Positions 1-7,440 of a stretch of 8,377 nucleotides of DNA are shown piece by piece. The translations under genes were made by a program, and so were the position numbers. This stretch comes from MED-G82 sp964342675. GTDB lineage: Bacteria; Pseudomonadota; Gammaproteobacteria; Magnimaribacterales; D2472. Below the pieces are notes generated by a model. It was not told where the DNA came from. It saw only the letters and a list, made by a program, of their open reading frames with translations, and did not search any database. The stretch covers positions 1 to 8,377 of the forward strand of contig CAYFFR010000040.1 in the NCBI GenBank assembly GCA_964342675.1, given 5' to 3'. The number at the start of each line of letters is the position of its first letter. The first letter of the stretch is position 1.

Positions 1-1
1 A

Positions 2-649
2 GGTTTGGCAGGAGTCTGGGCTGAAGAAAATACTCGTGATTCAATTTATGGAGCGTTCAGGAGAAAAGAAGTTTTTGCAACAAGCGGACCCAGAATAAAA
101 GTTCGTTTTTTTGCTGGATACGATTTAGACCAATCAAAACTAGCATCACCGAACCTCATTGAATATTTATACAGCAATGCAGTTACTATGGGATCTGAAT
201 TAATAAAAATTGATGGAAAAAATCTTCAATTTTTTGTTTGGGCAGTTCGAGATCTTGATTCTGCTCCATTACAAAGAATACAAATTATTAAAGGGTATGT
301 TGAAAATAATACTGTTAAAGAAAAAGTCTATGATGCAGTGTGTTCAGATGGCTCAGAGGTAAATTCCATTACAAACCGTTGCCCTGATAATGGTGCTAAG
401 GTTAATTTAACGAATTGCGAATATTCCAATTCTTCTACAAACATATCAAATGAGTTGTCTGGTTTTTGGACTGATCCTGATTTTAATCAAAATCAAAGAG
501 CATTTTATTATGTAAGAGTTTTAGAAGATCCTACTTGTAGATGGTCCACATGGGATGCAATCAGAGCTGGAACGACACCAAGGGAAGATATTACCGCAAC
601 TATTCAAGAAAGAGCATGGTCCTCACCTATACATGTTCTTAATGATTAA
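2..649 (+). CDS. DUF3604 family protein, C-terminal part (5' truncated by window edge)
   Basis: The reading frame is open from the first complete codon (base 2) to TAA at 647-649, giving 215 residues. The TTG at 5-7 is an internal codon, not a start, because the segment GLAGVWAEENTRDSIYGAF is a conserved interior block of DUF3604 proteins. Further family blocks follow: ATSGPRIKVRFFAGYD near residues 26-41, a Cys-containing stretch with RCPDNGA near residues 125-131, and AFYYVRVLEDPTCRWSTWDA followed by IRAG near residues 167-190, then IQERAWSSPI close to the C-terminus. DUF3604 proteins are usually 600-700 residues, so about a third is present. The biochemical role of the family is not established; some members are described as related to PHP-type metal-dependent hydrolases, but that catalytic part would lie upstream of the window. 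The gene overlaps the next gene by 8 bp, which suggests co-transcription and coupled translation with a lipid-hydrolase-like lipoprotein. Family assignment is firm; function is unknown. Confidence 0.9.
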   Translation, partial: GLAGVWAEENTRDSIYGAFRRKEVFATSGPRIKVRFFAGYDLDQSKLASPNLIEYLYSNAVTMGSELIKIDGKNLQFFVWAVRDLDSAPLQRIQIIKGYVENNTVKEKVYDAVCSDGSEVNSITNRCPDNGAKVNLTNCEYSNSSTNISNELSGFWTDPDFNQNQRAFYYVRVLEDPTCRWSTWDAIRAGTTPREDITATIQERAWSSPIHVLND

Positions 650-1625
650 GAATCTTAACTTTTTATATATTCTTATCATCTTCATAGGGTGTTCAGCTAC
701 TGTTGAAAAACGTTTTGTTAATTCAGATGGATCTACTAACCAAAAATCATTTAAAGATCTTCTTCAATGGCAAATAAAGAAAAACCGTCCAGATCCTGAA
801 GTAATAAAAACAACTGATGATTATAAGGATTATGATCTTAACTCCAATGATCCTTATGCAATTTGGATCGGACATGCCTCATTTTTAATTAATAATGGTG
901 ATTTAAAGATATTGATAGATCCAATATTTTCAAATAGAGCCTCTCCTATAAATTTTGCTGGACCTAAAAGAATGATTAAACCAGCACTATCTTTTCATGA
1001 ACTACCAAATATTGATGTTATTTTAATTAGCCATAATCACTATGATCATCTTGATATAACTACATTAAAGAAATTAAAACATATATTTCCCAATGTTCAG
1101 ATTTTTTTACCCAAGGGTGACCAAAAGTTATTAATGAATAATAATATAAAAGATACAAAAGAATTTGAATGGTGGGATGTTTACCAAATTAGTAATACCA
1201 CTATTACTTTTTTACCATCCCAACATTGGTCAGCTAGAGGTTTGACTGACAGAAATAAAAGTTTATGGGGAAGTTGGATGATAAGTTCTAATCAATTAAA
1301 TTTATATCATGCCGGTGATACCGGTTATTCATCCGATTTTATTAAGATACAAAAAGAATATGACACAATTGATTTTGCTATGATTCCTATAGGTGCATAC
1401 TCACCTCAGTGGTTCATGAAATATGCCCATGTTACACCTGAAGAGGCTGTTCAGATTGCAATTGATCTTAAAGCTAAGAAATCAGTTGGAATGCACTGGG
1501 GAACATTTATTCTTTCAGACGAGCCTGTTTTAGAACCAAAAGAGAGACTTAAAATAGCTGCAAGTAGATATAATATAAATTTTGATACGGTAGTTCCGGG
1601 TGAATATATTTTATTAAGTAATTAA
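642..1625 (+). CDS. NAPE-PLD-like metallo-beta-lactamase-fold lipoprotein
   Basis: Predicted membrane-anchored zinc hydrolase of 327 residues, similar to N-acylphosphatidylethanolamine phospholipase D and UlaG/RomA-type proteins (Lactamase_B_2). The N-terminus MIKNLNFLYILIIFIGCS is a lipoprotein signal with a FIGC lipobox and acylated Cys17; Ser at +2 favours the outer membrane. The fold motifs are complete: H78-A-S-F, D93 in DPIFS, G107-P-K-R, H131-N-H-Y-D135-H136 (HxHxDH), W177-W178, H195, D226 in HAGDTGY, and H285 in MHWGTF. H131, H133, D135, H136, H195, D226 and H285 would bind two metal ions. The reaction by family analogy is phosphodiester cleavage of an N-acyl phospholipid, but the substrate cannot be read from sequence. 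I chose ATG 642, inside the end of the DUF3604 gene. ATG 633 in the same frame adds three residues and keeps the signal; the frame is open back to 555, but that start would bury the signal peptide. Neither start has a clear Shine-Dalgarno. Length is normal for the family. Confidence 0.92.
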   Translation: MIKNLNFLYILIIFIGCSATVEKRFVNSDGSTNQKSFKDLLQWQIKKNRPDPEVIKTTDDYKDYDLNSNDPYAIWIGHASFLINNGDLKILIDPIFSNRASPINFAGPKRMIKPALSFHELPNIDVILISHNHYDHLDITTLKKLKHIFPNVQIFLPKGDQKLLMNNNIKDTKEFEWWDVYQISNTTITFLPSQHWSARGLTDRNKSLWGSWMISSNQLNLYHAGDTGYSSDFIKIQKEYDTIDFAMIPIGAYSPQWFMKYAHVTPEEAVQIAIDLKAKKSVGMHWGTFILSDEPVLEPKERLKIAASRYNINFDTVVPGEYILLSN

Positions 1626-1637
1626 ATTATTTGCTTA

Positions 1638-2996
1638 TCAAGAAAACTTAACTGGCATCTCTTGAATCGCTAATACAAAATTGTTTGGAGCAACCTTCCA
1701 GTTGCCTGATACTTCCATGTTTGGAAAACGATTGAGTAATTGTTTATATAATTCGTGTAACTGCATTAGTGCGATAGGTTTTCCTAGACACATATGTCGA
1801 CCCATTCCAAAAGCTAAATGTTTAGCAGAATTCTCTCTTTGTATATCAAAGTTGTCAGGATTAGAAAATATATCAGGATCTCTATTAGCAGCACCATACC
1901 ACATAACTATCTTTTCACCCTGACCAATTTTTTGATCACCTATTTGTGTTTCTTCAGTGCTAGTCCTGCGCATATGTATCACTGGAGATATACACCTAAT
2001 AGTTTCATTTACAAAATTTGGTAGTAAATCAAAATTATTAAGAAGTATTTTTCTTTGTTCAGGGTTTTCGCTTAATAATTTAATTCCTCCACTAATAGTA
2101 TTCCTAGTGGTGTCATTACCAGCAAATATAATTAATAACCAAGAACCATCAAGAAATTCTTGAGATAATTTTTCCCCATAGACCTCTGCATTTGCAATTG
2201 CTGATAACAAATCATCTTTTGGATCATTACGTTTTTTATTGAGTATAAATTTTCCATAATCAAACATCTCATCAACCATTTGATTAAACAAATCAATCAT
2301 TTCCTGATTTGGAGATTCATCAGTGGATTGATTCAGATCTTTTTTTAGTTGCTCTACTTGCATGTATTGTGCAATTTCAAGAAAATGCATCCAGGTAATA
2401 ATTTTATCTCTATCGTCTTCTGGTATCCCAAGAATTTCTGAAAGAGTAAATATTGGTAACTTTTGAGATACATGCTCTACTAAATTACATTCACCTAACG
2501 GTGCAATATCATCTAATAATCCAGTAACTTTTGAGGCAACCTTTTTTTGTAACTCTTCAACATAACCTGGTTTAAAGAAGGGCATATGCTGTTTTCTTAG
2601 GTTTAAGTGGAGATCTCCATCTAAATTAAGCATATGATCAATAGCTGTCCTGAATAACTTAGGGTGACGTCTTTCTACTGAACCTAGAGTGATCATTGTT
2701 CCAGTACCATATTGAGAAGAGAATATTTTTGGATTCATTGATACTTCCATAATATCTCTATATTTAGTTAATACCCAAAAATCAGGCTCCGGGTCAAACA
2801 AGCTTATTGAAGGATGTTTGTAAATAGGAGCTTTTTCACGTAATTCTTTATACAATCCAAACGGATGACCTTGAGTAAATAAATCTAGATCTACTAGTGA
2901 TTGATCAGATTTATGATTATAAATACTCGAGTACTTTGGTTCATTAATATCGTTCAATAGAACTTCTTTTGATAATGATGAGCTTGTAGTTAGCAT
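1638..2996 (-). CDS. Cytochrome P450
   Basis: Soluble bacterial cytochrome P450 of 452 residues, with no signal peptide or membrane anchor. It is a heme-thiolate monooxygenase that would insert one oxygen atom into a small hydrophobic substrate using electrons from a ferredoxin and reductase. Hallmarks seen: C-helix H130-x3-R134, I-helix A292-G-N-D295-T296-T (the acid-threonine pair for oxygen activation), K-helix E331-x-x-R334, and the heme loop FGMGRHMCLG at 396-405 with the axial ligand Cys403. Around the I-helix and the EIVRW-like region it resembles the CYP125/CYP124/CYP111-type group, whose members oxidise sterol side chains, branched fatty acids or linear terpenes, so a lipid or terpenoid substrate is a reasonable inference, not a demonstration. 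Its ATG overlaps the stop codon of the upstream M16 protease gene by one base (TAATG on the minus strand), so it is probably translated by coupling. No ferredoxin or reductase gene is present in the window. Its 3' end faces the metallo-beta-lactamase gene across 12 bp. Confidence 0.96.
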   Translation of the reverse strand: MLTTSSSLSKEVLLNDINEPKYSSIYNHKSDQSLVDLDLFTQGHPFGLYKELREKAPIYKHPSISLFDPEPDFWVLTKYRDIMEVSMNPKIFSSQYGTGTMITLGSVERRHPKLFRTAIDHMLNLDGDLHLNLRKQHMPFFKPGYVEELQKKVASKVTGLLDDIAPLGECNLVEHVSQKLPIFTLSEILGIPEDDRDKIITWMHFLEIAQYMQVEQLKKDLNQSTDESPNQEMIDLFNQMVDEMFDYGKFILNKKRNDPKDDLLSAIANAEVYGEKLSQEFLDGSWLLIIFAGNDTTRNTISGGIKLLSENPEQRKILLNNFDLLPNFVNETIRCISPVIHMRRTSTEETQIGDQKIGQGEKIVMWYGAANRDPDIFSNPDNFDIQRENSAKHLAFGMGRHMCLGKPIALMQLHELYKQLLNRFPNMEVSGNWKVAPNNFVLAIQEMPVKFS

Positions 2997-5725
2997 TACT
3001 CTATAATGATTATTTTGCCTAAGTTTAGTTTTCTAATACCTTCTTCAATCTGATCTAAGTCACCAACAATTAACCATACCCATTGATCAGTTTTAATATA
3101 CTTTTCTGCAGTCTTTATGACCTCATTTCTGGAAGGTTTGTCTAGTAATTTAGGAAGATCATCAAGGTAGGTAAATTTTCTATCATATTTCACAATATTT
3201 GATACACCACTTAATAATGCTCCCAGAGTTTCATATTGGCCTGGTAGTCTTAAGGTTCTAGCAGCTTTAGCTTTAGATAATTCTTCGTCAGTAATTGGTT
3301 TATTACTCATATACATATCAAATTCCCTTATGATTTCTTTAACAGAATCTACGGTTTTATCCGTTTGTACTGGAGCATTAACTAGAAATGATCTTTGTCC
3401 AATTGAGCTACCAATTCTATTCCTTACACCATAAGACCAACTCTTGTCCTCTCTTAGATTCATATTTAATCTAGATGTAAAACTACCTCCGATTGCATAA
3501 TTCATATAATCAATAAGTATTTCATCTTTGGTAGCAGATGGAGGTATTAATTGTCCTGCCACTATATATGATTGAACTGCATTGGGTTTATTTATAAGAA
3601 ATACCGATCTTTCTTTAGGAAGGGAGACAGTAAATAGTTTTTTCTTTTTGGGCGTGTTTCGTGATTCCCATCTACCAAAATGCTTATTCAATACTTGTTT
3701 AGCATCTGGTAAAGAAATATCCCCAACGACAACAATATTAAGTAAATTTGGGTTAATAGTCTTTTTATAAACTTTTATAATTTCATTACGATTTATATTC
3801 GATATAGATTCAGATGTACCGGATCCAGTTAATGGTTTACCATATGGATGATCTGTTCCATATAAAATCTTTCCAATTTCTCTATATGCAATAGATCGAG
3901 GCCTATTTTCTTCTTGTTCAATAGAAGCTAATGTTAATTTTTTTATTCGATCTATTTCAGCCTGAGGAAAGGTTGGGTTTAAGAGAGATTCCTTAACAAG
4001 AGATATAGTTTGATCAAGATTAGTCTTCAGCGTTGAGATTCTAATTGTAGATGAATCAAGACTAGAACCATAAAAAACATTTGAACCTAATTTGTTAATT
4101 TCTTTATCAAATTCTAGTGATGAATAACTTGCTGTACCTTCATTCAGCATATCCATCATAAAATTTGTATAACCTAGTTGAGAAAGTTCTTCTTGAGAAT
4201 TTCCGCTATCAAATGAAATTACCAATTCAACTATAGGAACATCATGTCTTGAAGCAACTATTAATTCTGATCCATTATTTAGATTAGTCTTTTTAATTTT
4301 TGGAAACTCAAAAGCTACTTTCTCATTAGGGTAGGGAATGCCTTGAGATCTATCAACATTTGAATTGTTAGATGAATATTTACCTTCAGGCTCTATAGTT
4401 AAAACATAAGCACTAGCATCTATCCAATTATTGAGTGTTTTTTTAACATCTATTGCGTTTGCTTGAAGAAGATTTGTTAAATAATCTTTATAACATGATG
4501 GATTTTTTGTATATGTATAGCATGTAGCTAAAATATCTGACTTTCCACCAAAACCACCAATCCTTTGAATCCCTCTTATATAAGCTGCATAGGATTTTGT
4601 TTTCTCAGCATGTAATAAATCTTCATTTGGACCTTTGTCTAAGAATTCTTGCAAAACTCTATCAAGTTCTTGTTCTACTTCATGAGGATTCTCACCTGGG
4701 GCAACATCAGCAGCAATAATAAATAATCCTGCAATTTCTCTTCCATAATAAAAAGCTGATGCTCCTGTAGCAATTTGTTTCTTGTAAACAAGATCTTTAT
4801 AGAGCGGCGAGTTTTTTTGGTCACTTAGCACACTTGCAGCTAAATCAAAGTGAATTTCCTCAATAGTATTTGATGAGGGTGTATTCCATACCTTATATAT
4901 TCTTGTTTGAGGAACATTGTCATATAAGATCTCTCTTTTTTCTTCATTACGTTTAGCAATCCATTTATCGTTCTTAAACAAAGGTGGACCTGGCGGTATG
5001 TCTCCAAAATATTTATTAACTTTAATTTTCGCCGTATTTAAGTCTATATCTCCAGCTAATACTAGTACCGCATTATTAGGTCCATAATAGGTTTTAAACC
5101 ATTCTTTAACATCATCTAATGTAGCCGCATCTAGATCTTCCATATAACCAATTGTTGACCACGAATACGGATGACCTTTAGGAAAAGCTCCTTCTGCTAT
5201 TTTTAAAAAAGTTTTTCCATAAGGTTGATTTTCTCCTTGACGCTTTTCATTTTGTACAACCCCTCTTTGTTCATCAAGTTTTTCTTGATCTACCACACCC
5301 AATAGATGTCCCATTCGATCTGATTCCATCCATAGTGCTAAATCAATCGCATTAGTAGGAACATTTTGAAAATAGTTAGTTCTATCTGAGTTAGTTGTAC
5401 CATTCTGATCGGTTGAACCAATTTTCTCGAATGGCTCAAAATATTCTGAATTATAATTCTCTGTTCCATTGAACATAAGATGCTCAAATAAATGCGCAAA
5501 ACCTGTTTTACCTGTCTTTTCATTCTTTGAGCCAACGTGATACCAAACGTTAACAGCAACCATAGGCACTTTTCGATCTTCATGAACTATTACAGTTAAT
5601 CCATTATCTAATGTAAATACATCATAATTTATTTCTGGGATAGAGTATTTTGTATTTGCAAATGTGATGCTTGCTAATATATAAATTGACAAGCAGGAAA
5701 CAATATTTAGTTTTAAAAATTTCAT
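2996..5725 (-). CDS. Periplasmic M16 family zinc metalloprotease, two-domain (pitrilysin/PqqL-like)
   Basis: Exported zinc protease of 909 residues made of two M16 halves in one chain. Residues 1-23 form a signal peptide with likely cleavage after TFA (23/24). The N-terminal half carries the inverted zinc motif H78-L-F-E81-H82 and a downstream E160 in VVQNEKRQ: H78, H82 and E160 bind zinc and E81 is the catalytic base. The C-terminal half (about 470-900) is catalytically dead: the equivalent positions are N521, M524 and D525. It keeps the substrate-binding Arg/Tyr pair of M16 C-domains, R752 and Y765, in SRLNMNLREDKSWSYG. This active-plus-inactive layout and length of about 900 residues are usual for fused M16 proteases, which degrade short or unfolded peptides inside a closed chamber. 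The ATG at 5725-5723 is the only start that places the signal peptide at the N-terminus; GGGTG lies 4-8 nt upstream, a weak ribosome site. It is the first gene of a two-gene unit with the P450. Confidence 0.95.
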   Translation of the reverse strand: MKFLKLNIVSCLSIYILASITFANTKYSIPEINYDVFTLDNGLTVIVHEDRKVPMVAVNVWYHVGSKNEKTGKTGFAHLFEHLMFNGTENYNSEYFEPFEKIGSTDQNGTTNSDRTNYFQNVPTNAIDLALWMESDRMGHLLGVVDQEKLDEQRGVVQNEKRQGENQPYGKTFLKIAEGAFPKGHPYSWSTIGYMEDLDAATLDDVKEWFKTYYGPNNAVLVLAGDIDLNTAKIKVNKYFGDIPPGPPLFKNDKWIAKRNEEKREILYDNVPQTRIYKVWNTPSSNTIEEIHFDLAASVLSDQKNSPLYKDLVYKKQIATGASAFYYGREIAGLFIIAADVAPGENPHEVEQELDRVLQEFLDKGPNEDLLHAEKTKSYAAYIRGIQRIGGFGGKSDILATCYTYTKNPSCYKDYLTNLLQANAIDVKKTLNNWIDASAYVLTIEPEGKYSSNNSNVDRSQGIPYPNEKVAFEFPKIKKTNLNNGSELIVASRHDVPIVELVISFDSGNSQEELSQLGYTNFMMDMLNEGTASYSSLEFDKEINKLGSNVFYGSSLDSSTIRISTLKTNLDQTISLVKESLLNPTFPQAEIDRIKKLTLASIEQEENRPRSIAYREIGKILYGTDHPYGKPLTGSGTSESISNINRNEIIKVYKKTINPNLLNIVVVGDISLPDAKQVLNKHFGRWESRNTPKKKKLFTVSLPKERSVFLINKPNAVQSYIVAGQLIPPSATKDEILIDYMNYAIGGSFTSRLNMNLREDKSWSYGVRNRIGSSIGQRSFLVNAPVQTDKTVDSVKEIIREFDMYMSNKPITDEELSKAKAARTLRLPGQYETLGALLSGVSNIVKYDRKFTYLDDLPKLLDKPSRNEVIKTAEKYIKTDQWVWLIVGDLDQIEEGIRKLNLGKIIIIE

Positions 5726-5753
5726 GTGGCACCCATTAAACTTAAAGCTAATT

Positions 5754-5782
5754 ATTATATTCTTTTCTTAATTAATTAAAAA
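5754..5782 (-). promoter_or_regulatory. Candidate promoter for the M16 protease-P450 unit
   Basis: On the minus strand there is a perfect TATAAT -10 box (plus-strand bases 5754-5759) with a poor -35 hexamer TTTTTA (5777-5782) at 17 nt spacing. Transcription would start near 5747, giving a leader of about 21 nt before the ATG at 5725. In such AT-rich DNA a TATAAT can arise by chance, but it sits in the only intergenic gap upstream of this unit. Confidence 0.4.
5768..5779. repeat. 12-bp perfect AT palindrome in the divergent promoter gap
   Basis: TTAATTAATTAA reads the same on both strands. It lies between the two candidate -10 boxes of the divergent M16 and M28 genes, overlapping both proposed -35 positions. 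It could be an operator or UP-element-like site serving both directions, but a palindrome made only of A and T is easily produced by chance at this base composition. Confidence 0.25.
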
Positions 5783-5796
5783 TCGAAAGATATAAA
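5768..5796 (+). promoter_or_regulatory. Candidate promoter for the M28 peptidase gene
   Basis: TATAAA (5791-5796, within TATAAAATG) resembles a -10 box. The hexamer 17 nt upstream, TTAATT (5768-5773), matches the -35 consensus poorly. The start of transcription would be near 5803, leaving a short leader of about 15 nt before the ATG at 5818. The assignment rests mainly on position in the 92-bp gap. Confidence 0.3.
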
Positions 5797-5817
5797 ATGA
5801 TCAGATAGAATGTATGT

Positions 5818-7440
5818 ATGAACATTAAAAAATATCTTATATTCTCATTTATTTTAGTTATATTTATTTCATGTTCAACATCATTTAAAACAACAAATGA
5901 GAGACTTATTTATTGGATTGGTCAGTTATCTTCTGATGATTTTTTAGGCCGTAAACCTGGCACGGAAGGTGGCAACCTTACGAAAAATTTTATTGCAAAT
6001 GAATTTAAAAAACTTAATCTTTCAACTATTGATAAAGAATATTTTTTAAAAGTTCCTGCTTCTAAAATTACATTAGAAGATAAATCTTACTTAACTGTTT
6101 CATTTAGAGGAACTGATAGGAAGCTTATTACCGGAGATGAGATTGTTTTTTGGACTAAACATGCTAAAGAATATAAGAAATTAAGAGATAGTGAGATGGT
6201 TTTTGTAGGTTACGGTATTGTAGCTCCTGAATACGGTTGGAACGATTACGATGGTATAGATGTAAAAGGAAAAACTGTCGTAATGCTCATAAATGATCCT
6301 GGATTTCATACTGGTAATCTTAGATTATTTAATGGTAAATCAATGACTTACTATGGAAGATGGACGTATAAATTTGAAGAAGCTGCTAAACAAGGCGCTT
6401 CTGGAGCAATTATCATTCATGAAGAGTCTGCAGCAGCTTATCCTTGGAGTGTAGTTGAAAATAGCTGGCTTGTACCACAGCTTGATTTACAAAGAAAGAA
6501 TCTAGGTGAGGATAGGAGTATTGTAGAAGGGTGGGTTCCACATAATGTCTTTAATGATCTTATCTCATATACTGGCTTTAATTATCAATCATTAGTAGAG
6601 ATTGCATTAGATAAGACATTTAGACCATTTAACTTACGAGGCATGAGTCTATCAACAGAAATCTATAACGAGGTTGAATACTTTGAATCACATAATGTCG
6701 CTGCTGTAAAGAAGGGTAAATCTAAACCTGATGAATATATTTTGATAACAGCACATTGGGATCATTTAGGTGTTTTAGATAACGATGATGAAGATAATAT
6801 TGCTAATGGAGCTGTTGACAATGCTACAGGAATTGCGGCGTTATTAGAGTTAGCAACACAATTTCATAATGTAGACACTGAGAGATCAATACTCTTTCTA
6901 ACTTTAACACTAGAAGAATCTGGATTGTTAGGTTCTGAATACTTTGCCATGTATCCGCCAATGCCATTAAATCAGATTGTAGCCGGATTTAATTTTGATG
7001 GAATTCTACCAACTGGGAAAACTAATGATATGGTTGTAATAGGTTATGGGGCATCAGATTTAGAGGATATGCTTGAAGAAGTACTGATACAAGAAGATAG
7101 ATATATTAATCCGGACCCTAATCCTGAAAAGGGATATTTCTATAGATCTGATCATATTAGTTTTGCTAAAAGAGGAGTTCCAATGCTTTATGCTGATGGG
7201 GGAGTTGACTTAGTTAATGGAGGCAAACAAGCGGGCATCAAGATAGAAGATGATTATAGGACCGTCGCTTATCATGGAGTAAGTGATGAATATGATGAAT
7301 CGTGGGATTTAGAGGGTTTAGAGCAAACCATTAAAACTATTTCTAAACTCATCAATCATCTATCAAACTCTGAAGAATGGCCAAATTGGTATGAAGGAAA
7401 TGAATTTAGAAACGTCAGAGATCAATCAATGAATCAGTAA
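5818..7440 (+). CDS. M28 family zinc metallopeptidase lipoprotein with PA-like insert
   Basis: Predicted lipid-anchored, aminopeptidase-like zinc enzyme of 540 residues. The N-terminus MNIKKYLIFSFILVIFISC is a lipoprotein signal with acylated Cys19; Ser20 at +2 favours the outer membrane. Residues about 127-290 look like a protease-associated (PA) type insert (MVFVGYGIVAPEYGWNDYDG, KFEEAAKQGASGAIIIHE). The M28 catalytic domain follows with a full set of residues: H313 and D315 in AHWDHLG, bridging D334 in AVDNATG, catalytic E366 with ligand E367 in LEESGLLGSEYFA, D394 in FNFDGI, and H446 in SDHISFAKRGVPMLY. It should therefore be active with two zinc ions and release N-terminal amino acids from peptides at the envelope; substrate preference is not readable. 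ATG 5818 gives the signal peptide directly. No Shine-Dalgarno is evident, and a tiny overlapping frame (ATG 5810, TGA 5819-5821) precedes it. The gene is divergent from the M16 protease across 92 bp. Its stop overlaps the convergent CtlX-like gene by 7 bp. Confidence 0.95.
   Translation: MNIKKYLIFSFILVIFISCSTSFKTTNERLIYWIGQLSSDDFLGRKPGTEGGNLTKNFIANEFKKLNLSTIDKEYFLKVPASKITLEDKSYLTVSFRGTDRKLITGDEIVFWTKHAKEYKKLRDSEMVFVGYGIVAPEYGWNDYDGIDVKGKTVVMLINDPGFHTGNLRLFNGKSMTYYGRWTYKFEEAAKQGASGAIIIHEESAAAYPWSVVENSWLVPQLDLQRKNLGEDRSIVEGWVPHNVFNDLISYTGFNYQSLVEIALDKTFRPFNLRGMSLSTEIYNEVEYFESHNVAAVKKGKSKPDEYILITAHWDHLGVLDNDDEDNIANGAVDNATGIAALLELATQFHNVDTERSILFLTLTLEESGLLGSEYFAMYPPMPLNQIVAGFNFDGILPTGKTNDMVVIGYGASDLEDMLEEVLIQEDRYINPDPNPEKGYFYRSDHISFAKRGVPMLYADGGVDLVNGGKQAGIKIEDDYRTVAYHGVSDEYDESWDLEGLEQTIKTISKLINHLSNSEEWPNWYEGNEFRNVRDQSMNQ

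Noticed and set aside
5..7. TTG as the start of the first gene
   Set aside because: The codons on both sides belong to a conserved interior block of DUF3604, so the gene simply enters from outside the window.
555..641. Start of the metallo-beta-lactamase gene at ATG 555
   Set aside because: It would put 29 polar residues before the lipoprotein signal and overlap the DUF3604 gene by 95 bp. ATG 642 or 633 fits the signal peptide.
1681..2163. Open frames on the plus strand opposite the P450 gene (1681-1923, 1818-2024, 1957-2163)
   Set aside because: They are short, overlap one another and lie antisense to a gene with complete P450 motifs. Their translations show no recognisable domain.
3582..3770. 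62-codon open frame on the plus strand, antisense to the M16 protease
   Set aside because: It lies fully inside a convincing M16 coding sequence on the other strand, with no domain and no ribosome site.
5338..5583. 81-codon open frame on the minus strand inside the M16 gene
   Set aside because: It is an alternate frame over the zinc-site region of the M16 protease and a shadow of that gene.
5690..5725. M16 protease as a lipoprotein through IVSC at residues 8-11
   Set aside because: The cysteine comes before the hydrophobic core of the signal peptide, leaving no signal helix ahead of it. Cleavage after TFA at residue 23 fits better.
5810..5821. Three-codon upstream frame ATG-TAT-GTA-TGA overlapping the M28 start, as a regulatory leader peptide
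   Set aside because: It is created by the repeat TGTATGTATG, and nothing shows translation or regulation; such a tiny frame is expected by chance.
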